From: Bosea sp. PAMC 26642
Lineage (GTDB): Bacteria; Pseudomonadota; Alphaproteobacteria; Rhizobiales; Beijerinckiaceae
Reading direction: 5' to 3'
DNA: 64,000 bases
NCBI RefSeq assembly: GCF_001562255.1
Contig: NZ_CP014301.1
Span: forward strand, 1,364,001-1,428,000
Shown here: one piece after another, positions 15,788 through 24,165 of the stretch
Layout: each line of letters starts with the position of its first letter
Position numbering within the stretch: position 1 is the stretch's first letter
Program-made: the position numbers and the translations under genes
The notes under the pieces: generated by a model
Told to the model about the DNA's origin: nothing
The model's input: only the letters and a program-made list of their open reading frames with translations
The model's database searches: none

Positions 15788-16120
15788 CAGTTTGTTCGCG
15801 CTCACAAAACCTCGCACATCGCCATGCACGACCGGCCCAGAAGTGGCCCCTATCCGTTGACTGGGTAACACAAATCGGACCGAAGCTGATGCTTGATGTT
15901 TTGAAGCCTGCTCGTCTGGTCCCTCTCGGGCTCGGGGCTCGGGCGGGGGACACGGACGTCTCTTAAGGGTACCAATTCGCTTGCCAACGGCAGCTCAAGT
16001 TCCGATCCTGTCGCGTCGGACCGGCTTTAAGCGCTTCATTCGTACCCGGCGATGAGGCGGCTGCGCACGGACTAGGCAGTCGTCGTTGGCGTTAAGGGCA
16101 TCCAAGGCAAGCGCTACGTC

Positions 16121-16675
16121 TCAGCGCGCCGCCCACGCCGCTTCGGTCGCGTCCTTGATTACCGCTCGCGCGGTCCGTTGCATCGTCTCGGTATCGTCGA
16201 AGACCGTGATCAGCAGTGTCGCGCCCTCCAATCGAATGAGCGCATCGGCAGCGACTATGTCGGCGGTTTCCCGAGGCATGGCTCTGGCCAGAATATCGCT
16301 CAAGAAAGTTCGCATTGACTGGAAGAATTCCCGGACGGCCTCCTTCGCAACGGGAGTGTCGTCACCGACGCCATAGGCAAGGTGCAGGCCGACGCAGCGC
16401 TTGCCTGTCGAGAGATTGGCAGCAATTCCTCGGATAGCTGCTTCATAGGCGACCTGCCAGGGACCAGTCATGAGACGTGCGTCGGGAAAAGTGTCCCTAA
16501 GCGTCAGCGCGAGCACCTCGGGCACGAGCGCCTCCTTGTTGGGGAAACGCATGTAGAGGGAGGCCTTCCGCAAGCCGACGAGACTTGCAAGGTCCTGCAT
16601 CGAGGCGCCGGCGTATCCCTTCTCGCGAAACAGATGCCGCGCAGCAGCGACGATCTCATCCTTCGTGACCTTCAT
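16121..16675 (-). CDS. TetR-family transcriptional regulator
   Basis: A 184-residue protein. Residues 5-50 form the TetR helix-turn-helix, with DEIVAAARHLFREKGYAG and GLRKASLYMRFPNKEAL. The rest is an all-helical ligand domain. It is divergent from the alpha/beta hydrolase gene at 16841, and a TetR-like palindrome lies between them. It probably represses itself and the hydrolase until a ligand binds. Confidence 0.9.
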   Translation of the reverse strand: MKVTKDEIVAAARHLFREKGYAGASMQDLASLVGLRKASLYMRFPNKEALVPEVLALTLRDTFPDARLMTGPWQVAYEAAIRGIAANLSTGKRCVGLHLAYGVGDDTPVAKEAVREFFQSMRTFLSDILARAMPRETADIVAADALIRLEGATLLITVFDDTETMQRTARAVIKDATEAAWAAR

Positions 16676-16757
16676 GATGCTACCTGGATAACGGTCTGCG
16701 CCACTGCCGCAAGATCGAGTGCGATGCCGTAACAGGCACTAACAGATTGCTCCCCTC

Positions 16758-16785
16758 TTTACAAACGACCGATCGGTAGTATTTA
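16758..16785 (+). promoter_or_regulatory. promoter with TetR-like operator
   Basis: TTTACA (16758) and TATTTA (16780) are 16 bp apart. The spacer contains ACCGATCGGT (16768-16777), a perfect 10-bp palindrome of the kind bound by TetR-type repressors. Repressor bound here would block the promoter of the hydrolase gene. Confidence 0.6.
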
Positions 16786-16840
16786 TGACATGAAGCCGTT
16801 GGGACGGGCCCATACGGCGGCCAAACGATCGGACGCGGCG

Positions 16841-17698
16841 ATGACGGTCAGCTACAAGTCCCAAAAGGTCGGCAATGTTGATGTGTTCTACAGGGAGGCC
16901 GGTGCGACGAATGCGCCGACGCTCCTCCTGCTTCACGGCTTTCCGACGTCCAGCCACATGTTTCGCGAGCTCATGCCGCTGCTTGCCGACCGCTACCGCG
17001 TGATCGCGCCGGATCTGCCAGGCTTTGGCCGCACGAAGGCCCCCGCGCGTGGCGAGTTCAACTACACCTTCGACAATCTGGCCAAAGTTATAGAGGGCTT
17101 CACGCAAGCCCTGAAGCTAGACCGCTATGCGCTCTATGTTTTCGACTATGGCGCGCCCGTCGGATACAGGCTGGCGGCCGCGCATCCTGAACGCGTGACG
17201 GCGCTGATCAGCCAGAACGGCAACGCCTATCTGGACGGCTTCAGCGACGAGTGGGAACCGTGGCAAGCCTATTGGCGCGACGACAGCGCGGAGAACCGCG
17301 AGGCCTGCAGGGCATCGCTTTCCGCAGACGTGATCGAGAACTGGCAGTATCGTACCGGCACCGATCCGCGCCGCCTCGGCCCCGACGGATACACGCTCGA
17401 CATCGCTTTGATGGCCAGGCCAGGAGCCGAAGACATCCAGCTCGATCTCATTCGAGACTATCGCACCAATCTGGAGCGTTATCCCGAGTTCCAGGCGTAT
17501 TTTCGTGATCATCAGCCGCCTTTCCTCGCAGTCTGGGGCCGGCACGATCCGGCTTTCATCCCGGCCGGCGCCGAAGCCTATAAGCGCGACCTGCCGCATG
17601 CCGAGGTGTATCTGCTCGACACCGGCCACTTCGCGCTCGAGACGCACGCTAACGAAATAGCTCAGTTCATCCGGGTTTTTCTCGGTCGGCACCTTTAA
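16841..17698 (+). CDS. alpha/beta hydrolase, haloalkane dehalogenase/epoxide hydrolase type
   Basis: A 285-residue protein. The nucleophile is an aspartate (VFDYGAPVG, about residue 102), not serine. With HGFPTSSHMFRE and DTGHFALETH this places it among haloalkane dehalogenase/epoxide hydrolase-like enzymes, which attack carbon-halogen or epoxide carbons. The ATG at 16841 was preferred over 16790, because the latter would lie at the promoter's transcription start. It is under an apparent TetR operator. A deleted, frameshifted relative is at 25908-26335. The exact substrate is unknown. Confidence 0.85.
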   Translation: MTVSYKSQKVGNVDVFYREAGATNAPTLLLLHGFPTSSHMFRELMPLLADRYRVIAPDLPGFGRTKAPARGEFNYTFDNLAKVIEGFTQALKLDRYALYVFDYGAPVGYRLAAAHPERVTALISQNGNAYLDGFSDEWEPWQAYWRDDSAENREACRASLSADVIENWQYRTGTDPRRLGPDGYTLDIALMARPGAEDIQLDLIRDYRTNLERYPEFQAYFRDHQPPFLAVWGRHDPAFIPAGAEAYKRDLPHAEVYLLDTGHFALETHANEIAQFIRVFLGRHL

Positions 17699-17776
17699 CG
17701 CGCAGCATCGACGGTGGCGCGATCCGCTTGGGAAATAGGTCACGGCGGGCGCTGCTGGTGAAGAGCGCGATGCGGC

Positions 17777-17782
17777 CTAGGT
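17777..17782. repeat. target-site duplication, left (CCTAGG)
   Basis: CCTAGG lies directly before the TGT end of the IS and is repeated at 18784-18789 directly after the ACA end. It is a 6-bp duplication containing CTAG. Confidence 0.75.
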
Positions 17783-18783
17783 GTTTAGTCCCGCAGTGTG
17801 ATGGCGTATCTTTGTCGCCGTTGGAGAGGGACGCGCTATGGGCCAGGTTCTTCACGGGAGCGCCAAGACGACGCACACCGTTCGAGCGGAGCTACAGCGA
17901 TCGCAAGCTTCGTCCGCGAAGCTCGCAAGGCGCTTCGGGATCAACGAGAAGACCGTGAGGAAGTGGCGGTCGCGCGCGGTGGTCGAGGACGAGCCGATGG
18001 GCCCTAAGGAGCGACGTAGCTCAGTTCTTTCCGCGATTGAGGAGGCCGCGATCGTGGCGCTGCGCGTCCAGGCCCGTCTGCCGCTGGACGACGTCTTCGT
18101 CGCGCTGAAGGACGTCATCCCGCATCTGACGCGGTCGTCGCTGCATCGCTGCTTGCAGCGCCATGGCATCTCCCGCCTGCCGAAGGCCGACCGCGAGAAG
18201 CCCAAACGGTTCAAGGCCTACGAGATCGGCTACTTCCACATCGACATTGCCGAACTGCGCTACGAGGGCGGCAAGGCCTACCTGTTTGTGGCGGTCGATC
18301 GGACCTCCAAGCTCGTCTTCGCCCGGATATACCGGAAGGCGACGAAGCTGGTCGCGGCCGGCTTTCTCAAGGCTTTGCTCATGGCCGTTCCCTACCGGAT
18401 CCACACCGTGCTGACCGACAACGGTGTTCAGTTCGTCCAGCACGACAAAAAGGCCGAGTGCGGCTCTGTCGCTCATGTTTTTGGGCGGGTCTGTGCCGAG
18501 CGCGGCGTCGAGCACAGGCTCACCAAGCCTTATCATCCGTGGACCAACGGCCAGGCCGAGAGGATGGTCCGCACGATCAAGGAGGCGACCGTCCGCGCCT
18601 TCCACTACGCCTCGATCGACGACCTGCGACGCCACGTCCGGGACTGGCTGCTCGCCTACAACTACGCCAAACAGCTAAAGGCACTCCGCTTCAAAACGCC
18701 ACTCGAGGCCATCAAAACCATCAGCGTCGAAAAGCCAGAGCTCTTCGTTCGTCAGCCAAGCCATGACATGCTGGGACTGAACA
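17783..18783 (+). mobile_element. intact IS481-family insertion sequence, 1001 bp
   Basis: The element starts TGTTTAGTCCC and ends GGGACTGAACA. Over the outer 30 bp including the flanking CTAGG, about 24 positions match as inverted repeats. It is flanked by CCTAGG duplications and carries one full transposase gene. Both the intact frame and the perfect target duplication suggest a recent insertion, unlike the other IS relics in the window. Confidence 0.85.
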
Positions 18784-18788
18784 CCTAG
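17838..18788 (+). CDS. IS481-family transposase
   Basis: A 316-residue DDE transposase. Residues 10-60 hold a helix-turn-helix (SSAKLARRFGINEKTVRKWR). The rve integrase core follows with catalytic Asp in FHIDIAEL, Asp in VLTDNGVQF and Glu in TNGQAERMVRTIKE. The stop codon TAG at 18786-18788 lies outside the element, in the duplicated CCTAGG target, so translation depends on the insertion site. Confidence 0.92.
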   Translation: MGQVLHGSAKTTHTVRAELQRSQASSAKLARRFGINEKTVRKWRSRAVVEDEPMGPKERRSSVLSAIEEAAIVALRVQARLPLDDVFVALKDVIPHLTRSSLHRCLQRHGISRLPKADREKPKRFKAYEIGYFHIDIAELRYEGGKAYLFVAVDRTSKLVFARIYRKATKLVAAGFLKALLMAVPYRIHTVLTDNGVQFVQHDKKAECGSVAHVFGRVCAERGVEHRLTKPYHPWTNGQAERMVRTIKEATVRAFHYASIDDLRRHVRDWLLAYNYAKQLKALRFKTPLEAIKTISVEKPELFVRQPSHDMLGLNT

Positions 18789-18789
18789 G
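18784..18789. repeat. target-site duplication, right (CCTAGG)
   Basis: Second copy of the 6-bp target duplication. It supplies the TAG stop of the transposase. Confidence 0.75.
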
Positions 18790-18841
18790 CACACCAAACC
18801 GCTAGACCGACCGGATGCGACGGGATCTGATCGAGGAGGCT

Positions 18842-19801
18842 ATGAAAGCAGCCATCTACGACCGACGCTGAGCAGCTGACGTCCTGCATTAGGCGGACGT
18901 TCCTGATCCAGCATGTCCAGCCAACGGTGTCATTATCCGCGTTCAGGCAGTTTCCATTGAAGGTGGCGACCTGATCAACCGGGCATCCTCGCCGCCACCG
19001 CACCCCGGTTATGTCGGCGGTTATGCGGCCGCTCGTGAAGTCATTGCCGTGGGCTACGATGTCGGCGCCCGTCATATCGGGCAGAAGGTGACCAGCTTCG
19101 ATCTGTCGGGATCGCATGCCGAGCTGCGCGCCGTTGCCGCCAGCCGGACCTGGCTGGTGCCTGATCGGCTTGACATAGCAGCCGCCGCTGCGCTGCCGAT
19201 CGCCTTCGGGACCGCCCAGCACTGTCTCTTCGCCCGCGGCGAGCTCAAAAGTGGAGAGACGGTCCTCATACAGGCGGGCGCCGGCGGCGTCGGAGTTGTC
19301 GCCATCCAGCTTGCCCGTCGAGCGGGGGCCACCGTGCTGGCAACGGTCTCCGGCTCAAAGCGAGCCGGACAACTGCTCCTGCGAGGCCTCGACCACGCGA
19401 TCGATCATCGTGCGGTGGACGTTTTCGAAGAGTTTAAGCGTCTGACGGAAGGGCGGGGCGTCGATCTCGTCGTGGATCCGGTCGGCGCGACCCTGCGGAC
19501 CTCCTTGGCCGTGCCGAGGTCCGAGGGGCGACTGGTATTCGTCGGCAACGCGGGCGGATCGAAGCTTCAACTTGATCTCTGGCCTGCGCTACAGGCGAAC
19601 CAGTTGCCTTTCGGCGTCTTCATGGGGACGCAATTCGAAAAGCCAGATGTCTATCAAGCGGTGTCTCGCATGCTGGAGCAGGCGGCAAATGGGGAGCTGG
19701 ACGCGATGGTGGACCGCAGGTTCCCGCTCGCCGCAGCCGCGGAAGCCCATGGCTATGCCGAAGGGCGCACGCGTCTGGGACGTGTCTTGCTCGTTCCGTG
19801 A
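18842..19801 (+). pseudogene. MDR-family quinone oxidoreductase with two nonsense codons
   Basis: From the ATG at 18842, behind GAGGAG, the frame reads MKAAIYDRR, TGA (18869), AADVLH, TAG (18890), ADVPDPACPANG, then continues uninterrupted to 19801. Everything else fits a zeta-crystallin-like NADPH:quinone reductase: the dinucleotide loop QAGAGGVGVVAIQLARRAGA and the terminal LGRVLLVP. The two stops in one frame within the first 17 codons mean the normal start cannot be used. Internal initiation would remove the N-terminal substrate-domain strands. It lies just downstream of the IS481 insertion. I take it as a recently inactivated gene. Confidence 0.75.
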
Positions 19802-19874
19802 TACGAAACGGTGGATTGAACCAGGGCCGTTGATCGCAACGATGGCGCTCGCCCTGGATGGCTGCGGCTCACGG

Positions 19875-20000
19875 CGCGCTGCCCATCGCGCCCAGGTGAT
19901 GCAGAAGCTGCGGGCGAACTCGGTCGCCGACGTCGTGCGGACTGCCGATAGGTTCGTCGCCGCACAACTAGGGACTCAGACGGACGACACCAGAGTATAA
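19875..20000 (+). pseudogene. C-terminal relic of a FixJ-type response regulator
   Basis: The frame ending at 20000 reads AHRAQVMQKLRANSVADVVR then TADRFVAA and ends QTDDTRV. This matches almost residue for residue the last 40 residues of the FixJ-type regulator at 13566. No receiver domain precedes it. It is a scrap of a second two-component cassette. Confidence 0.75.
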
Positions 20001-20039
20001 TTGCACCCAACGGCCCACATTCAGTATTTCGGTCAAGTT

Positions 20040-20143
20040 GATCCTAGTTTTTAAGGCCGCCACCGGGCGCAAACTGGAAAAATGTCAAATGGGCTGCCAC
20101 CAAGGCGGCGCGCGGTGTCGCCGATCCAAACAGGAGATGGTCA
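20040..20143 (+). repeat. copy of the promoter region found at 40735-40837
   Basis: About 104 bp aligns with the upstream region of the quinone oxidoreductase at 40835. Shared words include ATCCTAGTTT, ACCGGGCGCAA, TTTCAAATGG/TGTCAAATGGG and ACAGGAGATGGTCA. In this copy the final ATG is replaced by ACA, so the start codon is gone and no oxidoreductase follows. Confidence 0.65.
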
Positions 20144-20240
20144 CATCCAGTCCGCCTGGAGCCGGTGAGGACGGCGTCGCCGCCTGGCGCCCCACAACTG
20201 ACAATACCGGCAACAGGAAACACGGAGATCGAGAACTTCA

Positions 20241-20861
20241 ATGCCAACACTTTACTATGCCGTAGGCGCCTGCTCGCTGGCTCCCCACATCACGCTCGAA
20301 TGGATCGGTAGGCCGTACGAAGCGGTCAAGGTGCAATACGGCTCCGACGAGCTGCTTGCGGTGAACCCCGCTGGCGCGGTGCCGACCTTCCGCGAAGATG
20401 ACGGCTGGCTTTTGACACAGGCCGGCGCCATCCTCGACTATCTGGCACACAAGCATCCCGAGGCCAGGCTCGCCGGCGGCGCCGGCGCGAGGGCCAAAGC
20501 CGAAGCACATCGCTGGTCCGCCTTCTTCACCTCGGACCTTCACGCCGCCTTCTGGCCGATCTTCATGCCGTATCGCTACACGACAGACCAAAGCGAGGCG
20601 GCCAGAGCGTCGGTTGTCGAAGCAGGGCACAGGCTGGTCGCCAAGCAGCTCAACGTTTTGGACCGCCATCTCGACGGGCGGGAGTATATCCTCGATGGAG
20701 GTCGCTCGGTGATTGACGCTTACGCCTTCCCGATGGTCCGATGGGCGATGAAGCTCCTGCCTGGCGGCCTTGACCGGTACCCGAATGTACTGGCGCTGCA
20801 TGACCGGCTGGCCGCCGATCCGAGCGTGCGGAAAGTGCTGGCACGCGAGGCCGGCGGCTGA
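20241..20861 (+). CDS. glutathione S-transferase
   Basis: A 206-residue two-domain GST. The N-terminal thioredoxin-like domain has ACSLAPHITLEW with Cys11/Ser12 at the catalytic position (beta-class-like), the cis-proline region NPAGAVPTF and TQAGAILDYL. The helical C-terminal domain has DAYAFPMVRW. It probably conjugates or reduces electrophiles with glutathione. It is 21 bp upstream of the fused dioxygenase/hydrolase gene and probably co-transcribed with it. Confidence 0.9.
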   Translation: MPTLYYAVGACSLAPHITLEWIGRPYEAVKVQYGSDELLAVNPAGAVPTFREDDGWLLTQAGAILDYLAHKHPEARLAGGAGARAKAEAHRWSAFFTSDLHAAFWPIFMPYRYTTDQSEAARASVVEAGHRLVAKQLNVLDRHLDGREYILDGGRSVIDAYAFPMVRWAMKLLPGGLDRYPNVLALHDRLAADPSVRKVLAREAGG

Positions 20862-20882
20862 CCGTCGAAGGACATCAAACGA

Positions 20883-22409
20883 ATGACCAGCGGCATCCAC
20901 CACTTTACCGGCATCACGTCCAACGTTCAGGCGAACGTCGATTTCTACGTCGGCTTTCTTGGCCTCAGGCTCGTGAAGCAAACCGGAGGCTTTGCGGATG
21001 CCGAGCAGTTGCACCTCATCTATGGAGATGGGCTCGGCAGCCCCGGCTCGTTGCTGACCTTCCTCGTCTGGGAGGCTGCCGGCCGTGGCGGCACCGGCAT
21101 TGGACAGGTCTCGGAGGTTGCGCTGGCGGTGCCGCCAAGCTCCCTTGGCGATTGGCTCACCAAGGCGCTTGCCGCCAACATCCCGCTTGAGGGGCCTACT
21201 CGGGAGTTTGGAGAGTCAGCCCTCCGGTTGAAGGACCCGGATGGGCTGATCGTGAAGTTGGTGGGCGTCGATATGGCGACGCCGGCTCCGACTGCCGGCT
21301 CGCCCGCCCGGATCCGGGGTGTTACGCTTCTGACGGACAAGGCGACCGATACCGCGAGCTTCCTGACGCGCTTCGGCTACAGGACGGGCGAGCGCGCCGG
21401 CCAGACGCAACGGATGGTCTCCGATACCGATATCGCCGATGTCAGGGAGGTATCGGGCTTCGTGCGGTCCGTGCCGGGGGCGGGCGTGCCCGATCATGTA
21501 GCTTTCCGCGCACCGGATGCCGAGGCCATCCGGTCGATGCGGCTTTCGCTGCAGGAGCACGGACCGACCGAGGTTCACGACCGAAAGTACTTTCTGTCGC
21601 TCTACGTTCGCGAGCCGGCCGGCATCCTCATGGAATATGCGACCGATGGGCCGGGCATGACCGTCGACGAGACCCCCGACGAGCTTGGGCGGACCCTGTT
21701 TCTACCACCGCGTGAGGCCGATCGCGCCCAGGATCTGAGAGCAATGCTCCCTCAGTTTGCCTTGCCTGGCGAGGAGAGGTTTCCGGTTCGAGACCTCCCG
21801 TTCGTCCATCGCTTCAATCGGCCGGAAGACCCCGACGGCACGACCCTGGTCTTGCTGCACGGCACCGGCGGGAGCGAGGCCGACCTGATGCCGATCGCCC
21901 GCCGCATCGCGCCACGTGCGACTCTGCTGGGTGTGCGTGGCAGGGCGACCGAGGAAGGCACCAATCGCTGGTTCCGTCGCCTCGATGCGACGACGTTCGA
22001 CCAGGCGGATATCCGCAGCGAAGCCGAAGCATTCTCGGCCTTCGTCGATGGCGCTGTGACGGGTTACGGGCTTGACCCCGACAGGGTCGTTTTCCTGGGC
22101 TATTCCAACGGGGCGAACTTCCTCGCGGCGGTCATTCAGCTTCATCCCGATCTCGTTCGCCGCGCCGTGCTGCTGCGCGGCCTTCAGGCCCTGGACAGCC
22201 CGCCGGAAGCAGACCTCTCAGGGATCGACGTGCTGGTGCTTAGTGGGCGCGACGATCCCTATGTCCGCACTGCGCCGCAACTGAAGGCTCCCTTGATCGG
22301 CCGTGGCGCCCGCGTGGATTTCCGGGACGTTCCAGCGGGTCATGAACTGGCAGACGAAGATGTCGTGGAAACAACCCGTTGGCTTAGAGACATTATCTCA
22401 CCAGCCTAA
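20883..22409 (+). CDS. fused ring-cleaving dioxygenase (MhqO-like) and esterase (MhqD-like)
   Basis: A 508-residue two-part protein. Residues 1-300 are a vicinal-oxygen-chelate dioxygenase of the MhqO/YfiE type (IHHFTGITSNVQANVDFYVG at the start, second metal half-site near DHVAFRA, Glu in LMEYATDGPG). Residues 315-508 are a phospholipase/carboxylesterase-type alpha/beta hydrolase with LLHGTGGSEADL, nucleophile GYSNGAN, Asp in SGRDDPYV and His in PAGHEL. In Bacillus the equivalent proteins MhqO and MhqD are separate and protect against methylhydroquinone and catechol. Here they share one frame. The GST gene upstream fits quinone detoxification. Confidence 0.9.
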   Translation: MTSGIHHFTGITSNVQANVDFYVGFLGLRLVKQTGGFADAEQLHLIYGDGLGSPGSLLTFLVWEAAGRGGTGIGQVSEVALAVPPSSLGDWLTKALAANIPLEGPTREFGESALRLKDPDGLIVKLVGVDMATPAPTAGSPARIRGVTLLTDKATDTASFLTRFGYRTGERAGQTQRMVSDTDIADVREVSGFVRSVPGAGVPDHVAFRAPDAEAIRSMRLSLQEHGPTEVHDRKYFLSLYVREPAGILMEYATDGPGMTVDETPDELGRTLFLPPREADRAQDLRAMLPQFALPGEERFPVRDLPFVHRFNRPEDPDGTTLVLLHGTGGSEADLMPIARRIAPRATLLGVRGRATEEGTNRWFRRLDATTFDQADIRSEAEAFSAFVDGAVTGYGLDPDRVVFLGYSNGANFLAAVIQLHPDLVRRAVLLRGLQALDSPPEADLSGIDVLVLSGRDDPYVRTAPQLKAPLIGRGARVDFRDVPAGHELADEDVVETTRWLRDIISPA

Positions 22410-22589
22410 GGACCTGGAGGTGCCTTCAGTGAGGTGAAATTGCGCCTGTGGGTTAGCAGATACCAGGGCCCGAGAGGAGGGATTGCGGAGCGATATGCGC
22501 CGCGTGGCTCTCGAAGCATCCAACGCCGGCTTGCCGGTGTGGCACTGAATTCTGCCAGTTGCGCTCCCAGCAAGGCGAACTTGCTTTCG

Positions 22590-23189
22590 TTAGGTCATGG
22601 ACACGTCAGGCAATGGCCAGGAGGTCAGCGCCTGCTCCACAACCTGATGAAGCAGATCGCGACTCAAGCCCGCCTTCGCCTGGACTGCTATTCCTTGGGT
22701 GATCGTCATCACGAAGGCCGCGAGCGCTTCAGCGCTAGCCGACGCCGGCAGGTCACCCTCAGCTTTCGCACGCTCTAGGCGCTCGCGTAGCCGTTCGCGA
22801 CCTGCCGCCCTGAAATCCACCAACGCCTGCCTGATTGGCTCGGCGCCGTCCGACGCGGCGATCGCGCCGTTGATGCCGAGACATCCCCCCCGTTCCGGGA
22901 ACCGTGTGTTGTGCTCCACCGCCTCGCGCAGAATGCCCGCCGCCACCCCGAGCGCCGTCGTCGCCTTCAAGGCTTCGCGCGTGTATTCGAGGAACTGCTC
23001 GTCGTAGCGGACGAGCGCCTTGCGGAAGAGCGCCTCCTTGTTGCCGAAGGCGGAGTAGAAGGCGGGCCGCTCGATACCGGCCGCCTCAACAAGGTCAGCG
23101 TAAGTGGTGCCCTCGTAGCCCTTGCGCCAGAATACGCAAACGGCCGCGTCCAGCACTTTCTCCTCGTCGAACTCGCGATGGCGGCCCAT
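22590..23189 (-). CDS. TetR/AcrR-family regulator
   Basis: A 199-residue regulator. Residues 1-52 carry the TetR DNA-binding domain (FDEEKVLDAAVCVFWRKGYEG and ERPAFYSAFGNKEAL), followed by a C-terminal ligand domain with a conserved-looking GGCLGINGA. It is divergent from the SDR gene at 23339 with several palindromes between. It probably controls the SDR/SDR/NADP-binding operon. Confidence 0.9.
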   Translation of the reverse strand: MGRHREFDEEKVLDAAVCVFWRKGYEGTTYADLVEAAGIERPAFYSAFGNKEALFRKALVRYDEQFLEYTREALKATTALGVAAGILREAVEHNTRFPERGGCLGINGAIAASDGAEPIRQALVDFRAAGRERLRERLERAKAEGDLPASASAEALAAFVMTITQGIAVQAKAGLSRDLLHQVVEQALTSWPLPDVSMT

Positions 23190-23210
23190 CAGAACACCTC
23201 CCTATTTTCC

Positions 23211-23280
23211 ATAATGACCGTTATAAAAAGGTTGACAAGCGCTGTCCAGTATCATAATTGCCGTTACGATAACGAACGTT
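23211..23280 (+). promoter_or_regulatory. divergent promoter and TetR operators
   Basis: TTGACA (23232) and TAATTG (23255) with a 17-bp spacer form a good sigma-70 promoter toward the SDR gene. Just after the -10 box, CGTTA-CGA-TAACG (23262-23274) is a perfect interrupted palindrome, overlapped by AACG-AA-CGTT (23271-23280). On the regulator side, ATAA-6-TTAT lies at 23211-23224. Repressor bound here could control both directions. Confidence 0.65.
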
Positions 23281-23338
23281 ATGATTTTTCTGCGTCGTAG
23301 TCCGCGGAGAGAGCCGATGAAATTGGAAAGGTGTGAAA

Positions 23339-24100
23339 ATGTCTGATGAACTAAGGGGCAAGGTTGCGCTGGTAACCGGCGGGTCACGAGGCCTGGGTGC
23401 CGCGATCGCGGAGTCTCTGGCGGCTCGCGGTGCAGACGTGGCGATCAGCTATGTCGCGTCCGCAGATAAGGCGGAGCAGGTCGTCGCGAAGCTCGAGGCC
23501 AAGGGCGTCCGAGCCGCGGCATTCCGCAGCGACCAGTCGGACCTCGCGGCCGCAAAATCGCTTATAGACGAGGTTGTCAGCCGCTTCGGCAAGCTCGACA
23601 TCCTGGTCAACAACGCTGCGATCGTGGTGAGTGGGAAGAAGATCGACGACCCCGATCTCGACACCGCCGCGCTGGACCGAATGTGGCAGGTGAACGTCAT
23701 GGGTCCAGTGGCCACGACCCGTGCGGCCGCGCCGGTGATGTCCGATGGCGGGCGCATCATCTTCATCGGTTCGCTCAACGGCAGCCACGCCCTGTTCCCC
23801 GGAGTTGCCGACTATGCCGGGTCGAAGGCGGCGCTCAACGGCTATGCGAGGGGCGTGGCCCGGGACCTGGGCTCGCGCAGCATCACCGTGAACGTGGTGC
23901 AGCCGGGTGCCATGCCGACCGATATGATGGTGGACGCTCTCGGTAGTACCGAAGCGCCCGACGCCTTCCTCGACATGCACCCGGTGCGCCGCATCGCACA
24001 CGTCGACGAAGTGGCCGCCCTGGTCTGCTTCCTCGCGGGAGTGGACGCCGGCTACATCACCGGCGGCACGCACGATATCGCTGGCGGACTCGGCATCTGA
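23339..24100 (+). CDS. SDR-family oxidoreductase
   Basis: A 253-residue classical short-chain dehydrogenase: cofactor loop TGGSRGLG, NNAA, catalytic Tyr/Lys in YAGSKAALNGYARG and a C-terminal GGTHDIAGGLGI. It probably reduces a carbonyl with NAD(P)H. The ATG at 23339 follows AAAGG; a GTG 6 bp earlier is possible. It is the first gene of a TetR-linked operon with two more redox genes. Confidence 0.9.
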   Translation: MSDELRGKVALVTGGSRGLGAAIAESLAARGADVAISYVASADKAEQVVAKLEAKGVRAAAFRSDQSDLAAAKSLIDEVVSRFGKLDILVNNAAIVVSGKKIDDPDLDTAALDRMWQVNVMGPVATTRAAAPVMSDGGRIIFIGSLNGSHALFPGVADYAGSKAALNGYARGVARDLGSRSITVNVVQPGAMPTDMMVDALGSTEAPDAFLDMHPVRRIAHVDEVAALVCFLAGVDAGYITGGTHDIAGGLGI

Positions 24101-24165
24101 CGACCGACCGGCGGCCAGCGTTCCGCGGCCGCCGGTTGTTCCAGCTTAAACGAGAGGAGCGAAAG

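Noticed and set aside
18869..18871. TGA in the quinone reductase as a selenocysteine codon
   Set aside because: No cysteine is expected there in the family, a TAG follows 7 codons later, and no selenocysteine insertion hairpin was apparent.
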